From positions 1-13,191 of the forward strand of contig NAVB01000463.1 of the NCBI GenBank assembly GCA_002179805.1: a stretch of 13,191 nucleotides of DNA, in the 5' to 3' direction. Positions 1 to 9,208 of this stretch are shown here, piece by piece (within the stretch, counting starts at the first letter, position 1; every line of letters begins with the position of its first letter). A program made the translations under genes and the position numbers. The DNA comes from Acanthamoeba lenticulata (taxonomy: Eukaryota; Discosea; Longamoebia; Acanthamoebidae). The notes below the pieces were generated by a model that saw nothing but the letters and a program-made list of their open reading frames with translations, was not told where the DNA came from and did not search any database.

Positions 1-68
1 GGGGGGGGGGAAGAGGATCGAAAGAACTCACACCTGGCCCTGTGGTGGTGGTGGTGGGGAACTTGCAG

Positions 69-964
69 GCACGCAGCCCGTCGTCGACGCGAGCCAGAAC
101 CTGTCGGTCGTGTTCCCGCTCGACGGCGCGCCGCGCCTCCTCTACTACCAGGTCCCCCCCAATCCCTCTTCTTCTTCTCCTTCTTCTCTCTTGAAGGCTT
201 GCCTCTCAACACGTCCGGACGTGTTGGCTGATGACATCTCGCTGGCTTCTTTGGGGGGATTTGGATTTTCCGGAGGGCAGTCGACGGCCAACGCGAGCCT
301 CGGGGGCGCGATCGTGATAGGCCTCCCCAACGACAGCAGCACCACGGACGGGCCCGACGCCAACCCGCCCGCCAACCCGACCGACTTTGTGGTGCGCCTC
401 CTTCCCCCCCCCCCCCACCCCAACGCTGCCGTTTGGCTTGTGCGCGCGCCTCACGCTGCGGCTGTGGCGTTGGCGGCGCCAGGTGGAGCTCGTGCTGCAG
501 GAGAACCCGAGCTACTGGTACAAGTACGACTTCAAGCAGAAGCTGGCCTCGCTTCTCGACATCGACGCGAGCCGGATCATCGTCACGGGCGTCGATCACC
601 AGGAGGAGCAGTCCTCGACCGGATCCACCACCACCGTCACCGTCCGGTACGGGCTGCACGCATGCGATCCCTCGTCAGCGCGTCCTCGCGCCCGCGGACC
701 AACTCAAGCATTCTCTCTCTGCTCTCTCTCTGCTCTCTCTTTCTCTTGGGGGATGCGTGCGGCAGGCTGTTCGTGGCGGGGAGCGGCGGGGAGCTCGTCA
801 TGCGGAGCCTCGAGTCCAGCATCGCGGCCAATCCGTACCTGTTTGCGCGCTACGGCCTGCCCACGGTGTCCACCACGCGGGAGGTGGCCTACTCCGCGGC
901 TTCCCCGCGGCTCTCCTCCCCCCTCTTCCTGTTCCACCGGCTTCTCGCCTCTCTCCTCGCTTGA
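69..964 (+). CDS. 3' part of an unrecognised protein, four exons visible
   Basis: I do not recognise this gene. Exons 69-151, 281-391, 483-646 and 766-964 join with consistent phases (introns begin GTCCCC, GTGCGC, GTACGG and each ends CAG), giving about 184 visible residues; the 5' part lies left of the window and 1-68 reads as the end of an intron. The protein begins TQPVVDASQNLSVVFPLDG, passes through an Asp/Pro/Asn-rich low-complexity stretch (DGPDANPPANPTDF), then has a compact segment with the pattern FKQKLASLLDIDASRIIVTGV followed by TTTVTVRLFV and a second helix-like stretch. That alternation (helix, 'SRIxV' strand, beta hairpin, helix) resembles the small alpha/beta modules found in protist surface proteins, but this is inference only. 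The last about 20 residues, after YSAASPRL, are encoded by a pyrimidine-rich tract and could instead be intron. The stop at 962-964 is followed 53 bases later by AATAAA. Confidence 0.6.
207..226. repeat. perfect 20-base palindrome in an intron
   Basis: CAACACGTCC is followed immediately by its exact reverse complement GGACGTGTTG, with no spacer. It lies in the 129-base intron (152-280) of the first gene. It contains two ACGT cores flanking TCCGGA, so it could be a dimeric transcription-factor site or form a small cruciform or RNA hairpin. The function is not known from sequence. Confidence 0.85.
712..747 (+). repeat. (CT)n microsatellite in an intron
   Basis: Interrupted CT/TC dinucleotide repeats occupy the polypyrimidine part of the intron 647-765, upstream of the acceptor at 763-765. 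They probably double as the polypyrimidine tract. Confidence 0.75.
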
Positions 965-1017
965 GTCTCTCTCGCCGCTCGTTTCCACCTGCGCTCTCTG
1001 CGGGGCCGACTCTTATG

Positions 1018-1023
1018 AATAAA
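1018..1023 (+). terminator. AATAAA polyadenylation signal of the first gene
   Basis: A canonical AATAAA lies 53 bases beyond the TGA at 962-964, before the TATA-like box of the next gene. This supports ending the first gene here. Confidence 0.6.
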
Positions 1024-1087
1024 GGCGTGACCTCACGTGTTGCTTGCGGGCTCATGACATGTTGCGACATTCTGCTGGCCATCAACT

Positions 1088-1096
1088 TATTTAAAA
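1088..1096 (+). promoter_or_regulatory. TATA-like box of the small membrane-protein gene
   Basis: TATTTAAAA lies 46 bases before the ATG at 1143. A pyrimidine-rich stretch about 20-35 bases downstream could hold the transcription start. This is a TATA box by sequence and spacing only. Confidence 0.5.
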
Positions 1097-1142
1097 GCTG
1101 TGCTGCCCCTCCCGTCTGTTTACTCCCACGACGCCCTGGACC

Positions 1143-1583
1143 ATGCTGCACGATCCGGTCTCCATTCTCTACTCTGGGCTGATCGCCGCCTTGGGCGTGC
1201 TGCTCCTCCTTGTGCACACGGCGTACTTTGTCTACAAGCTCTACGCCAATCGTCCACCGCCCGACTACGCCGTCCTCCACGAGGCTGCTCTAGGCAAGGC
1301 CTCCCCCTTCCGTCGTTCCATCCCCGTCTCCTTCGGTACGAGCCAGACTCCAACCTTCATTGCTGCTCACATCACCTCTTGGTTGGGCGATACAGTCGAG
1401 ATCTGCTTTATGGGCTTGCTGTGGGGCTGTGCCGTGAGGCAAGGCCGGATGAAGCGGGCCGTGTTCCTGGCCTGGTACTGCATGACCGCCACCATCGACG
1501 TCGTCATCCCTCTCGTGGCCTCGATGCTTTATCTCTTCCTCAGCACGCCCGTGAGTTCGCCCGAGCAGCTCGCGAGGGTCTGA
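1143..1583 (+). CDS. small multi-spanning membrane protein, unknown function
   Basis: A 146-residue open frame with ATG in a good context (ACCATG) and a TATA-like box upstream. Hydrophobic segments at about residues 8-31 (a Leu/Val-rich helix starting ILYSGLIAALG), 79-98 (ending MGLLWGCAV) and 106-133 (AVFLAWYCMTATIDV onward) suggest three membrane helices, possibly four if 70-80 contributes. Basic patches between them (NRPPP and FRR; RQGRMKR) fit cytosolic loops. No signal cleavage site or known family motif is recognisable. Positions 1336-1395 (GTACGAG ... ATACAG, 60 bases, a multiple of three) look like a spliceable intron; removing it would give a 126-residue protein joined as SFVEICF. 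Either form is open. The gene is convergent with the myosin gene, with 169 bases between stop codons. No AATAAA is seen on this strand after the stop. Confidence 0.6.
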   Translation: MLHDPVSILYSGLIAALGVLLLLVHTAYFVYKLYANRPPPDYAVLHEAALGKASPFRRSIPVSFGTSQTPTFIAAHITSWLGDTVEICFMGLLWGCAVRQGRMKRAVFLAWYCMTATIDVVIPLVASMLYLFLSTPVSSPEQLARV

Positions 1584-1668
1584 GGCGCCACAACACACGT
1601 GATCGTAGCTTGCGCTGTTGCCACAACGAAAGAATCGTCTAGCACGAGCTTGGTTTGTTTGGCTGCGC

Positions 1669-1674
1669 TTTATT
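1669..1674 (-). terminator. AATAAA polyadenylation signal of the myosin gene
   Basis: Reading on the minus strand, AATAAA occurs 78 bases beyond the myosin TAA (1755-1753), inside the convergent gap with the small membrane-protein gene. Confidence 0.65.
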
Positions 1675-1752
1675 GGCCGGAGAAGTACAGGGCATGCAAG
1701 TGGGGAGTGCCCGTCTGGGGCGCTGTCTTAGACACGCACACACCGTCGATCA

Positions 1753-2605
1753 TTACATGCCGGGCGGCGGGGGTCCTGCCCTGCCGCGAGGAGGCGGGAG
1801 GCCGCCCCTGGCCATGCCCGGAGGCGGCGGGCCACCGGGACCGCCACGACCGCGCATTCCGCCGGGCGGAGGAGCTCCACCTCGACCACCAGGAGGGCCG
1901 CCGGCGCCGGGCGGAGGTCCGGCCCTGCCCACGCCGGGCGGCGGGGCGCCGACCCGACCGGGACCGCCAGGAGGCGGCATGCCGCGGCCGCCAGCGCCGG
2001 GCGGAGGTCCGGCCCTGCCCACACCGGGCGGCGGTGCGCCGCCTCTGCCGGGGCCTCCGGGTGCCGGACCGCCGCGTCCCCTCATCGGGCCAGGGCCGCC
2101 GGGCGACGGGCCGCCCATGGGCGCCGCTCTGCCAGCTGTGTGGCACACGACACCAAGTCGAGAGATGAGACAATGACGCGCCGCACGACACGACACGACA
2201 CGAGCGCACGACACGACACACGCGCGCGCATACAAGGCAGAGAGGCGTACCTCCGGGTGGCGCGGGGCGCGGGGAGGTGGGGCCGCCGGCGGGGGCGGCG
2301 GCGGCGCGCGGGATGAGCTCGACGTAGGTGGCCGGGAACACGCCGCGTTGGCCGTTGATCTCGCCCTCCCACCAGTCCGGGTTGCTCTTGTTGAGGACAT
2401 TCAGCACGGCGCCCTCGCTAAAGGTCAGCTCGTCGGGATTCTCCGCCGAGAAGTCGTACAGCGCGCGCGCCTGCTCCGGGCCGGGCGCGGCTGCCGCCGG
2501 AGCCGGCGGGCCGGGGCGCCCCATAGGGCCGCCGCCACCGGGGCTCGGCCGAGCACCGCCACCGCCGCCGCCCATGGGCGAGGGCGCTCCCCGGCCCCTT
2601 CCTGC

Positions 2606-2636
<31 letters not shown>

Positions 2637-5600
2637 CCGCCACGGCTGGGAGCGCCGCCGCGGGCGCCGAGGATCTGGTCCTTGTAGGACTGCTCGGCCA
2701 CGTTGAAGGACGCGTTGCCGCCCGTGTCCTGCGGTGGCTGGATGTTGGGGGCTGATGATCACATCACCGTGGCGAGCGCACAACACGCGCGTGTCAGAAG
2801 TGGAGTTGAGGGCGCGCGTGCGCGGGCGAGTAAAGGGGGGGAGTACCGGAGGAGGGCGGGAGGCCGGGGGCGACAGAGACCTTGGTGCCCTTGACCTTGC
2901 CGTCGCCGCCCTGCGGGTCGCGCACGAACTTGACCACGCAGGTCTTGCCGCCCTTGAGCGTCACGTTGAACCTGACGACGAGCACCGCCACCGCCGCCAA
3001 AAGGAACAGCAACAACAACAAAAAAGCGCGCGAACCGGTAAGCCGCGCCGTCCGAGTCACCACGCGGGGGAGGCGGCAGGCACGCACGTGTCCGAGAACT
3101 GGATGCGGACGGACGGGTTGTTCTTGAGGAGGACGCCGATGAGCTCCGTCTTGCGGCGGCACTCGAGCAGGTTGCTGTGCTCGCCGTTGACGCTGATCAG
3201 CATGAAGTTGTCCTGCAGCGGGCCTGTTGGGGTGCCGATGACGGTGAGCTATCTCAAGAATGTGCGTTCTTTTGAAATCTCAAAAAACAATTTTTAAAAA
3301 ATGGTGGTTGTTGTGGACACACGTACTGAGGGTGATGGAGCCGATCTTGTTGAAGTCGATGCGGCGCTTGAGGACGTAGAGGAAGGGCTTGACCTTCTTC
3401 TCCACCTTGTCCTTGTTGGCGTCGATGGCGACGAGGAACATGGCCTGGGCCGTGAGGACCATGATCCGCCGCTCGACCTTGGAGCCCCAGAAGCTCTTGT
3501 CCAGGTTGTTGCACAGGTCAGCGAACAGGATCTTTTCCGTGCCTGTGTTGTGTTGGCGCCACACAAGCCCCACCAATCAGAACAATGATTTCGACCGAAA
3601 CCGCAGGTGGAGGTTTGAACGCGCGAACCCTTGTCGCCGATGCAGTCCTTGAGCTTGAAGTTCTGGCGGTAGTTGATGTAGTCGGTCTTGAAGGGCCGCT
3701 CGAGGGAGAGGCGACGGCGCTCCTTCTTGCCCTGGAGGGCGTCGTTGCCGCCCTTCTTGACGTCGTAGTAGTAGCGCGCCATGGCGGTCTTGCGTAGGAA
3801 CCGCTGGATCTTGTTGGCGTAGGAGAACACCGTCCGGTCGCGCAGCTCCTCGAGCGAGAACACGCTCTCGGGCTGGCGAATGAAGATCTTGGTCTTGCCC
3901 TTCTGGTACTCCTTGCCCAGCGACATCCCCACGTGGTTCAGGATGGCCTCCGCCCCTGCACGTGTTCCCCCCCCCACGTCAGCCGCAGAACGATTGGAAT
4001 GCGTAGAACGTAGGCGGGAATGCGAGGAATTTGTGGCAGCAATTACCGGACACCATGTCGCCGCTCCAGCCGGACCAGGTCTTGGGGCACACGACGCGGT
4101 AGCGGAAGAAAAACTTGTCGTAGACCTGGCGGTAGGCGTAGCCCGCACGACGGATGCGTACGTTCTCGAGGAGACCCAGGTACTTGACCTGATGCAGCAC
4201 CAGCGAGTTGTTGAAGTCGTTGGCGGCCTTCTTCTCGTTGGGCTTGATGCAACGGATGTAGTGCGGCGTGCACTTGGACAGCGTGGCCACCAGCGCGTTG
4301 ATGGACTCCTTGATCTTGAACCCGGCCGTAGTGGGCTTCTTCTTGGACGTGGCCGCCTCCTTGGCCTCTGGGAACAGGCCCTGTGTGATTGTGATTGGCA
4401 GCAAAAATTAATGAAGAACGCCAAGGAAAAGGCGGATAAGGCCATGCGTACGGCGAAGAAGGTCGACGACGTGCACTCGGCCAGACCGATGAGGTCCTTG
4501 AACAGGAGGTCCTTGTTCTTGTCGCAGAATCCGTCCACGTTGTAGACCACCTGTGCGCCCACAACGTGAGTTGAGGCCCAATTCTTGTTTAAAAAAAAGA
4601 AAAAAAAACACAATGCTGATTGCCATGGAGAGGAGGGGCAGCGTACGTCGCCGGCGTAGTGCTTGACCACGAACTCGTCCGGCTGGGACGTGGCGCCCAA
4701 GTGGGCGTGGCTCGGGAACGCGCCCAATAGCTTCTCCCTTTGTTTTTCCCCCTATGTAAGGAAGCGGAGGCGGAGGGTCGAGGAAGGGAGGACAGGTCGC
4801 AAGCGTACCGGAACTTCTCGTCGGTGCCCTTGGGGAAGTTGCACACGTCGTCGAGGATGGTCATCAGACCCGGCGGGCGCTGCGCTCGTCCACCACCAAC
4901 GCCATCAACACACGTGAGATGATGATGATGACGATGCTGACGAGCGCCGCTCTCCCCCCGCCACCAACCCAGCTGTCTGTTGCACCTTTTCTTCGATGAG
5001 GTCGCAACAGATCTTGTTGTTGAAGTAGTCGATGTTCTCCCACTGGATGCCCTCGGCGCCGTACTCCTCCTGCTCGGCCTTGAGGGTCAGCTGGATGAAG
5101 ATCTGCTGCAGCTTCTCGTTCACGAAGTTGATGCACAGCTGCTCGAATCCGTTTTTCTGTTGTTACGAGCATAATAAAAGGTGTTTTTAATGGTGAGTTG
5201 CAGTGCAACGCGGCACAACTGTGTGCGGGGGAGGGAGCGTACGCCAAAGATCTCGAAGCCGTAGATGTCGAGAATGCCGGTGGTGAGGGCCTCGGGGTCG
5301 TCGATGTACATGGCGTCGTTGACCCTCTGGATGATGTAGTCGAACATGCGCGAATAAAGCGCCTTCGCCAGGGCATCCCTCGAGTAGATGGCCTACACAG
5401 CATAGATTCCCATCAAGGAATGCGAGGAATGAGCCTCACGACAAGTAGAACACAACATCACCGCGGAGGGGAGCGGGCGTACGCCGAGGGGGTCCTGAGG
5501 GCAGGAGTAGACCGAGGAGCGGCCGCGTCCCTGCTCGCCAGTGGTGATGGTGCGGTAGAGCAGCGCCTGCTCCACGGCCACCGGCTCCGTCCGCATGAGG

Positions 5601-7446
5601 TAGGCCAGCATCTCCACCACTGCACTCGACCACATGATCATCGTGCCACGTCAGCATTCCCATGCATTCATTCCGGAGATGACAGAGCTTCTGTTTTTCA
5701 GGATTTGTGGTATGTGGGGCGACGCAAACCTTGCCGGTCGGCGATGGTGGAGCCGCCCTTGCCGTCATCGACAAAATGGACGTTGCCCAGGTAGAGGATG
5801 GCCGTCAGAAGGCGGAAGATCTCGTGCTGCTCCTCCGGCGTGAATCCGATCACCTTCATCGCGTTCTGTGGAGGGACGTCAGCCGTTATGCATTTGCGCG
5901 CGTTTGGGGGGGGGGGTAAGTACCCAGGTGTCCTGGAACTCCTGGTTGTCGTCCATGCCGTCGACCGTGTAGGTCTTGCCCTGGTTGAGGTAAAAGTAGT
6001 AGTCTGGCGTCTGCAGCCCAAACTCCTCTGTTGTGCGCGCGTGCGATCATGCTCGGGTCAGCACAACAAAAAACCACGTTCATCATCAACCGTTCAAGTG
6101 GGCGAGCGCGTACGCCTCAGGTCGGCCGGGGCGCCGGCGAGGAGCTGGTAGAAGACGTGGAAGTTCCTCTCGCCCTGCGTCTGAAACACCACTCGCGACT
6201 GTTTGCCGCCAATCCCGGACGATGAGAAATGGCCATCATCATCAGCCGCCAAGGAAGGGAGGCAACGGCACCTTCTCGAGGAGATAGTTGGAGATGCGGC
6301 CGCCGATGGGGTCACCCTTCAGGTCGAACTGGATCTCCATGTACTTGCCCTGCATCACCAACCCGCGCATCAGCAGCTGCTGCCAGAAGGAAAGACGACG
6401 CAGCAGCAGCAGAAGAAAAAAGGAAGACGTACGAAACGGGAGGAGTTGTTGTTACGGATGGTCTTGGCGTTACCAAAGGCCTCGAGGAGCGGGTTGGACT
6501 CGAGGATGACGTCCTTCACGCGCATGACGTCACCGCTGGCGCCCGACACGGCGGCGATGTACTGCATGATCTTCTTCGAGGCCTCGGTCTTACCGGCGCC
6601 GGACTCGCCCCTGAGCTCCCCAATCAAAGGCCGCGGCCGTCGTCCCGCGTGAGAAGGATCGGCCCACAACAACACAACACAACGAGATGGATGCAAGGGG
6701 CCGTACGAAATGATGACGCATTGGTCCTCGCCCTCGGAGAGCATGGTGCGGTACATGTCATCGGCGAGGGCGTACACGTGCGGGGGCAGCTCGTAGCGGT
6801 ACTTGCCACGATAGTCCTTCAGTGTTCTGCAGGAGCGAGAAAGAAGGCCGACATCAGCGGCTACGCTCTTCTCCCGCGAACGGCCAACGGCACATTTGGG
6901 GGGGGGGCAAGGTACCGGTCTGTGTAGAGGTTTTGAATTTGTTTGTAGGGGTTCACCGAGATAAGCACATGGCCGATGTAGGTCTGCACCCACGCAAGAG
7001 ACGCATGTTATGAACGGCCGTTTTTTGTTTTTTTTTTGTTTGTTTTTATGTTTTTTCCTCTTTATTGCAATTTAAAGATCGAGTGAAACGAAGGAGAAAT
7101 AAAAATAAATAAATTAATGAAAATTGTCGTGTCCGCGGACAACGAGGTGGCGTACATAGATCAGGTCGGCGTTGAAGCGCTTCTTCAAGTTATCGTTAAT
7201 CGCATCGTTGGAGATGCTGGTAAGCATCACCATGTCGTCTACTCCATGCTTGCTCGTATACGCCTGAAGGCACGAGCGAAAAGAGTGAGGCTCGACGAAG
7301 CATAGAGTCCCACTCCAGTGGAGGAGCGAAGAGAATCAGAGGGGATAGAAAGAGGACAGTGTGTTACGGGGCAGATGCATTTGCCCAGAGATGGACTGAA
7401 AGAAAGCGCAGATCAGTGGCAGCCGGGGCAAAAAGGGCCATACCAT
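1753..7446 (-). CDS. MIC: class I unconventional myosin heavy chain (myosin IC type), complete, 22 exons
   Basis: Single-headed actin motor linking actin to membranes. Exons: 7446-7444, 7263-7156, 6983-6916, 6826-6707, 6610-6433, 6349-6272, 6198-6114, 6027-5924, 5865-5730, 5619-5483, 5392-5243, 5156-4986, 4879-4809, 4737-4647, 4550-4452, 4380-4047, 3955-3629, 3542-3327, 3223-3088, 2971-2847, 2751-2251, 2135-1753. They total 3621 nt with all phases matching, 1206 residues. Motor: P-loop GESGAGKT 101-108, switch I NNNSSRF 153-159, switch II DIYGFE 381-386, actin-loop region around HYIRCIKPN 573-581. The TEDS-rule residue is Ser329 in GRGRSSVYS, the myosin I heavy chain kinase site I recall for Acanthamoeba myosin IC; the number agrees with this start. 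One IQ motif about 691-712, basic TH1 about 725-910, Gly/Pro-rich TH2 with a 12-Gly run at 950-961, SH3 1007-1059, then a Gly/Pro-rich end. The published IC is, as I recall, 1168 residues, so the tail may be longer here. The acceptor before 4737 (CAAAG) is atypical. Confidence 0.95.
1901..2040 (-). repeat. 90-base-period direct repeat encoding the Gly/Pro tail of myosin
   Basis: The 50 bases at 1901-1950 recur at 1991-2040 with three differences. Both encode [17 protein letters not shown] (residues 1112-1128 and 1142-1158). All three base changes fall at third codon positions and are synonymous (GCA/GCC, GGT/GGC, GCT/GCC). The intervening about 40 bases are diverged but still encode Gly/Pro-rich sequence. 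Confidence 0.85.
2185..2222. repeat. ACGAC-type short tandem repeat in the last myosin intron
   Basis: Imperfect copies of ACGAC/ACACG run through the middle of the 115-base intron 2250-2136. A (CG)n stretch follows at about 2220-2229. Simple low-complexity intron DNA. Confidence 0.7.
2606..2641 (-). repeat. GCC/GGC triplet run encoding poly-glycine in myosin
   Basis: Twelve consecutive Gly codons (residues 950-961), mostly GGC, in exon 21 upstream of the SH3 domain. Such triplet runs commonly vary in length between strains and could account for part of a length difference from published myosin IC. Confidence 0.8.
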
Positions 7447-7755
7447 GGCGTGTTGACAAAGAAACCGCGAGTGGAGGAGGGGGCCAAGGGAAGCGCGAGG
7501 ATTCTTCTACCTCGCCTGGCGTTTGCGGTCTCGTTTTGCTGGTGTGTTGCGCAGACCTGTCGGTTGTCCTTCGGTTGTCCTTCCAAGACACCGTAATTAA
7601 TTATGCTTGGTTTTATCCGGCCAAGAGCTGCTTAGCATTCCCCATGACCTTTTTTATTGTTTTCCTTTCTCCCTTTTGCTGAAGTTTTTTACGGCGGGCA
7701 GAAGGCGGTGCTGTTGGGCGGCAGAACGCACAACCACAACCAACGCAGTGACCAC
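7447..7755. promoter_or_regulatory. divergent promoter region between myosin and NMNAT genes
   Basis: The 309 bases separate the two start codons of head-to-head genes. I see no credible coding exon here. It holds an 11-base tandem duplication CGGTTGTCCTT at 7561-7571 and 7572-7582, and a perfect palindrome TAATTAATTA at 7594-7603. The palindrome sits almost exactly midway (about 150 bases from each ATG) in the AT-richest part of the gap. Oligo-T stretches follow at about 7650-7690. No clear TATA box can be assigned to either gene. Confidence 0.6.
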
Positions 7756-9037
7756 ATGCAAGACTTTCCGTTTTCAACTGAAAAGCTGAGAGAGCCCACT
7801 GCAGGTACCTCCTAAAGGTTGTGTCTTTGGCTTGTTCTCGGTCTCTGAGCGCCGGGCAGGGAAGCGCGGTGTGGTGCTGCTGGCGTGCGGCTCCTTCTCC
7901 CCGGTCACCAACATGCACCTTCGCATCTTTGGTATGGAGGACGCTTGTTTCCCCAACAACTGGTGGTGTGGATAGTTTGTCAGAGTGAGTGAGTGACGAT
8001 GGGGCTGGATGGTGCAGAGGACGCCCGCGCGTGGTTCAACCTGCGCGACGTGGGGCTGGAGGTGGTGGGCGGTTACCTCTCTCCCGTAACCGACGCCTAC
8101 AAGAAGAAGGTTTGGCCCACCACCAGCGCCTTCCTCGGTTTCAGGCTGCCTTGGCTTAAACCGTCATTTTGTGGACACACGGCAGGGCCTGGCGTCTGCC
8201 CCTCACCGCGTGGAGATGTGCACGCGAGCTGTTGCGGACTCGGACTGGATCATGGTCGACGGCTGGGAGGCCTCCAAGGACGAGTACCAGCGCACCCGGG
8301 TGCGTTCTTTATCTTAAATGATTATTAAGTTAAAATAAAATCAATAAATTAACAGTTCATTGATGGTGTGCGTGTGCGTGTGCAGGTGGTGCTGGAGTAC
8401 TTTGACCGCAGGCTCAACGAGCACAGGAGCGCCGATAATCGGCTGCAGGTGATGCTCGTGTGCGGATCCGACCTGCTGGCCTCCTTCAACTCTCCCGGCG
8501 TCTGGGCTGATGAGGATGTACGCAACCCTGCTTCGACCTGAGACGGTCTTCTTCATCATGAATTCGCCTGACCCCTGGTGGTCTCCCCAAAGTTGGAAGT
8601 GATCCTCGGGCAGTATGGCGTGGCGTGCATTCAGCGCGAGGGATCTGATCCCATGAAGTCGATCGTGGCCAACGACATCCTCTTCAAGCATCTCGTACGT
8701 GCGCACTCACCTGATCATGAGTCTTTCCGCCCCCTCGAGGCGAACGACTTTTTTCATTGATTTCAATACACTGGCCGTGGGAGCAGAACAACATCCACCT
8801 GGTGCCCACGTGGATCCCCAACGACGTCAGCTCGACCAGGATCAGGTTCGTCATCTCCGCCCCCCTCTGTCCATTTGGGCTTGCCACTCTCTGTTGTGAC
8901 GACCACAAAGCGGCTCACGCGAGATGCAAACACACACCAGGCAAATGCTTTCGCGCGGCCTTTCCGTCAAGTACTTCATGCCCGACAGCGTCATCCAGTA
9001 CATCCGCGACAACAACCTCTTCCAGCCCGTCGCGTAA
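7756..9037 (+). CDS. NMNAT: nicotinamide/nicotinate mononucleotide adenylyltransferase, complete, 8 exons
   Basis: Transfers AMP from ATP to NMN or nicotinate mononucleotide, making NAD or its deamido form; the last common step of NAD synthesis. Exons 7756-7804, 7860-7931, 8018-8109, 8186-8299, 8386-8517, 8593-8694, 8787-8845 and 8941-9037 total 717 nt with matching phases, 238 residues, the usual length for compact eukaryotic NMNATs. Nucleotidyltransferase signature GSFSPVTNMHLRIFE at 27-41 (His36 in the ATP-binding loop), the family segment GGYLSPVTDAYKKKGL spanning exons 3-4, the Trp-rich WIMVDGWEA region, LVCGSDLLASF, and the second ATP-binding motif VSSTRIR at 201-207, ending with SVKYFMPDSVIQYIRDNNLF. 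ATG 7756 was chosen because MQDFPFSTEKL reads in frame into the conserved core across intron 1. No targeting peptide is evident, so cytosolic or nuclear is likely. No AATAAA follows the stop, but two lie in intron 4. Confidence 0.94.
8334..8348 (+). other. NMNAT: two AATAAA hexamers inside NMNAT intron 4
   Basis: AATAAA at 8334-8339 and again at 8343-8348, in the AT-rich intron 8300-8385. If used as polyadenylation signals, the transcript would end after residue 109 and lack the VSSTRIR half of the active site. They may simply be AT-rich intron sequence. Confidence 0.4.
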
Positions 9038-9208
9038 CGGACTTGGCCATCGGTGGTTGGCGGCCGCAAAAATGTAACAAACACAAACGAACCGAAAGGA
9101 CATGAATCCTCTTGTTCTTGTTGTTTCCTCGAACGTTGCAAGAAAACAAAAACCCAAAAAGAAACGATTTTATTTCCATTTCTGCACGTGTGTGGATCTG
9201 TGCGCGAG

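Noticed and set aside
1..10. The G-run at the left edge as a telomere or assembly adaptor
   Set aside because: Similar G or C runs occur in several introns of this window, and 1-68 ends in a normal CAG acceptor, so it is intron sequence.
110..964. A single 284-codon plus-strand frame for the first gene
   Set aside because: It crosses the middle exon (483-646) out of frame; the conserved-looking FKQKLASLLDIDASRIIVTGV segment is only read when introns are removed.
1901..2040. CRISPR-like regular repeats
   Set aside because: Only two copies, inside a coding exon of a eukaryotic gene, with Gly/Pro-coding spacers; this is a protein repeat.
1655..2176. A Pro/Gly-rich open frame on the plus strand
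   Set aside because: It is the antisense shadow of the myosin Gly/Pro tail: GGC and GCC codons read on the other strand give a similar composition. It has no independent support.
1670..2701. A 343-codon open frame on the minus strand taken as one uninterrupted C-terminal exon
   Set aside because: It reads through the intron 2250-2136 into the wrong frame; after the intron the Arg/Ser-rich sequence replaces the Gly/Pro tail found in the correctly spliced frame.
4738..4757. Use of the TAG acceptor at about 4750 for myosin exon 14
   Set aside because: It shifts the frame relative to the conserved EKLLGAFP segment; only the nearby CAAAG acceptor keeps the myosin sequence in frame.
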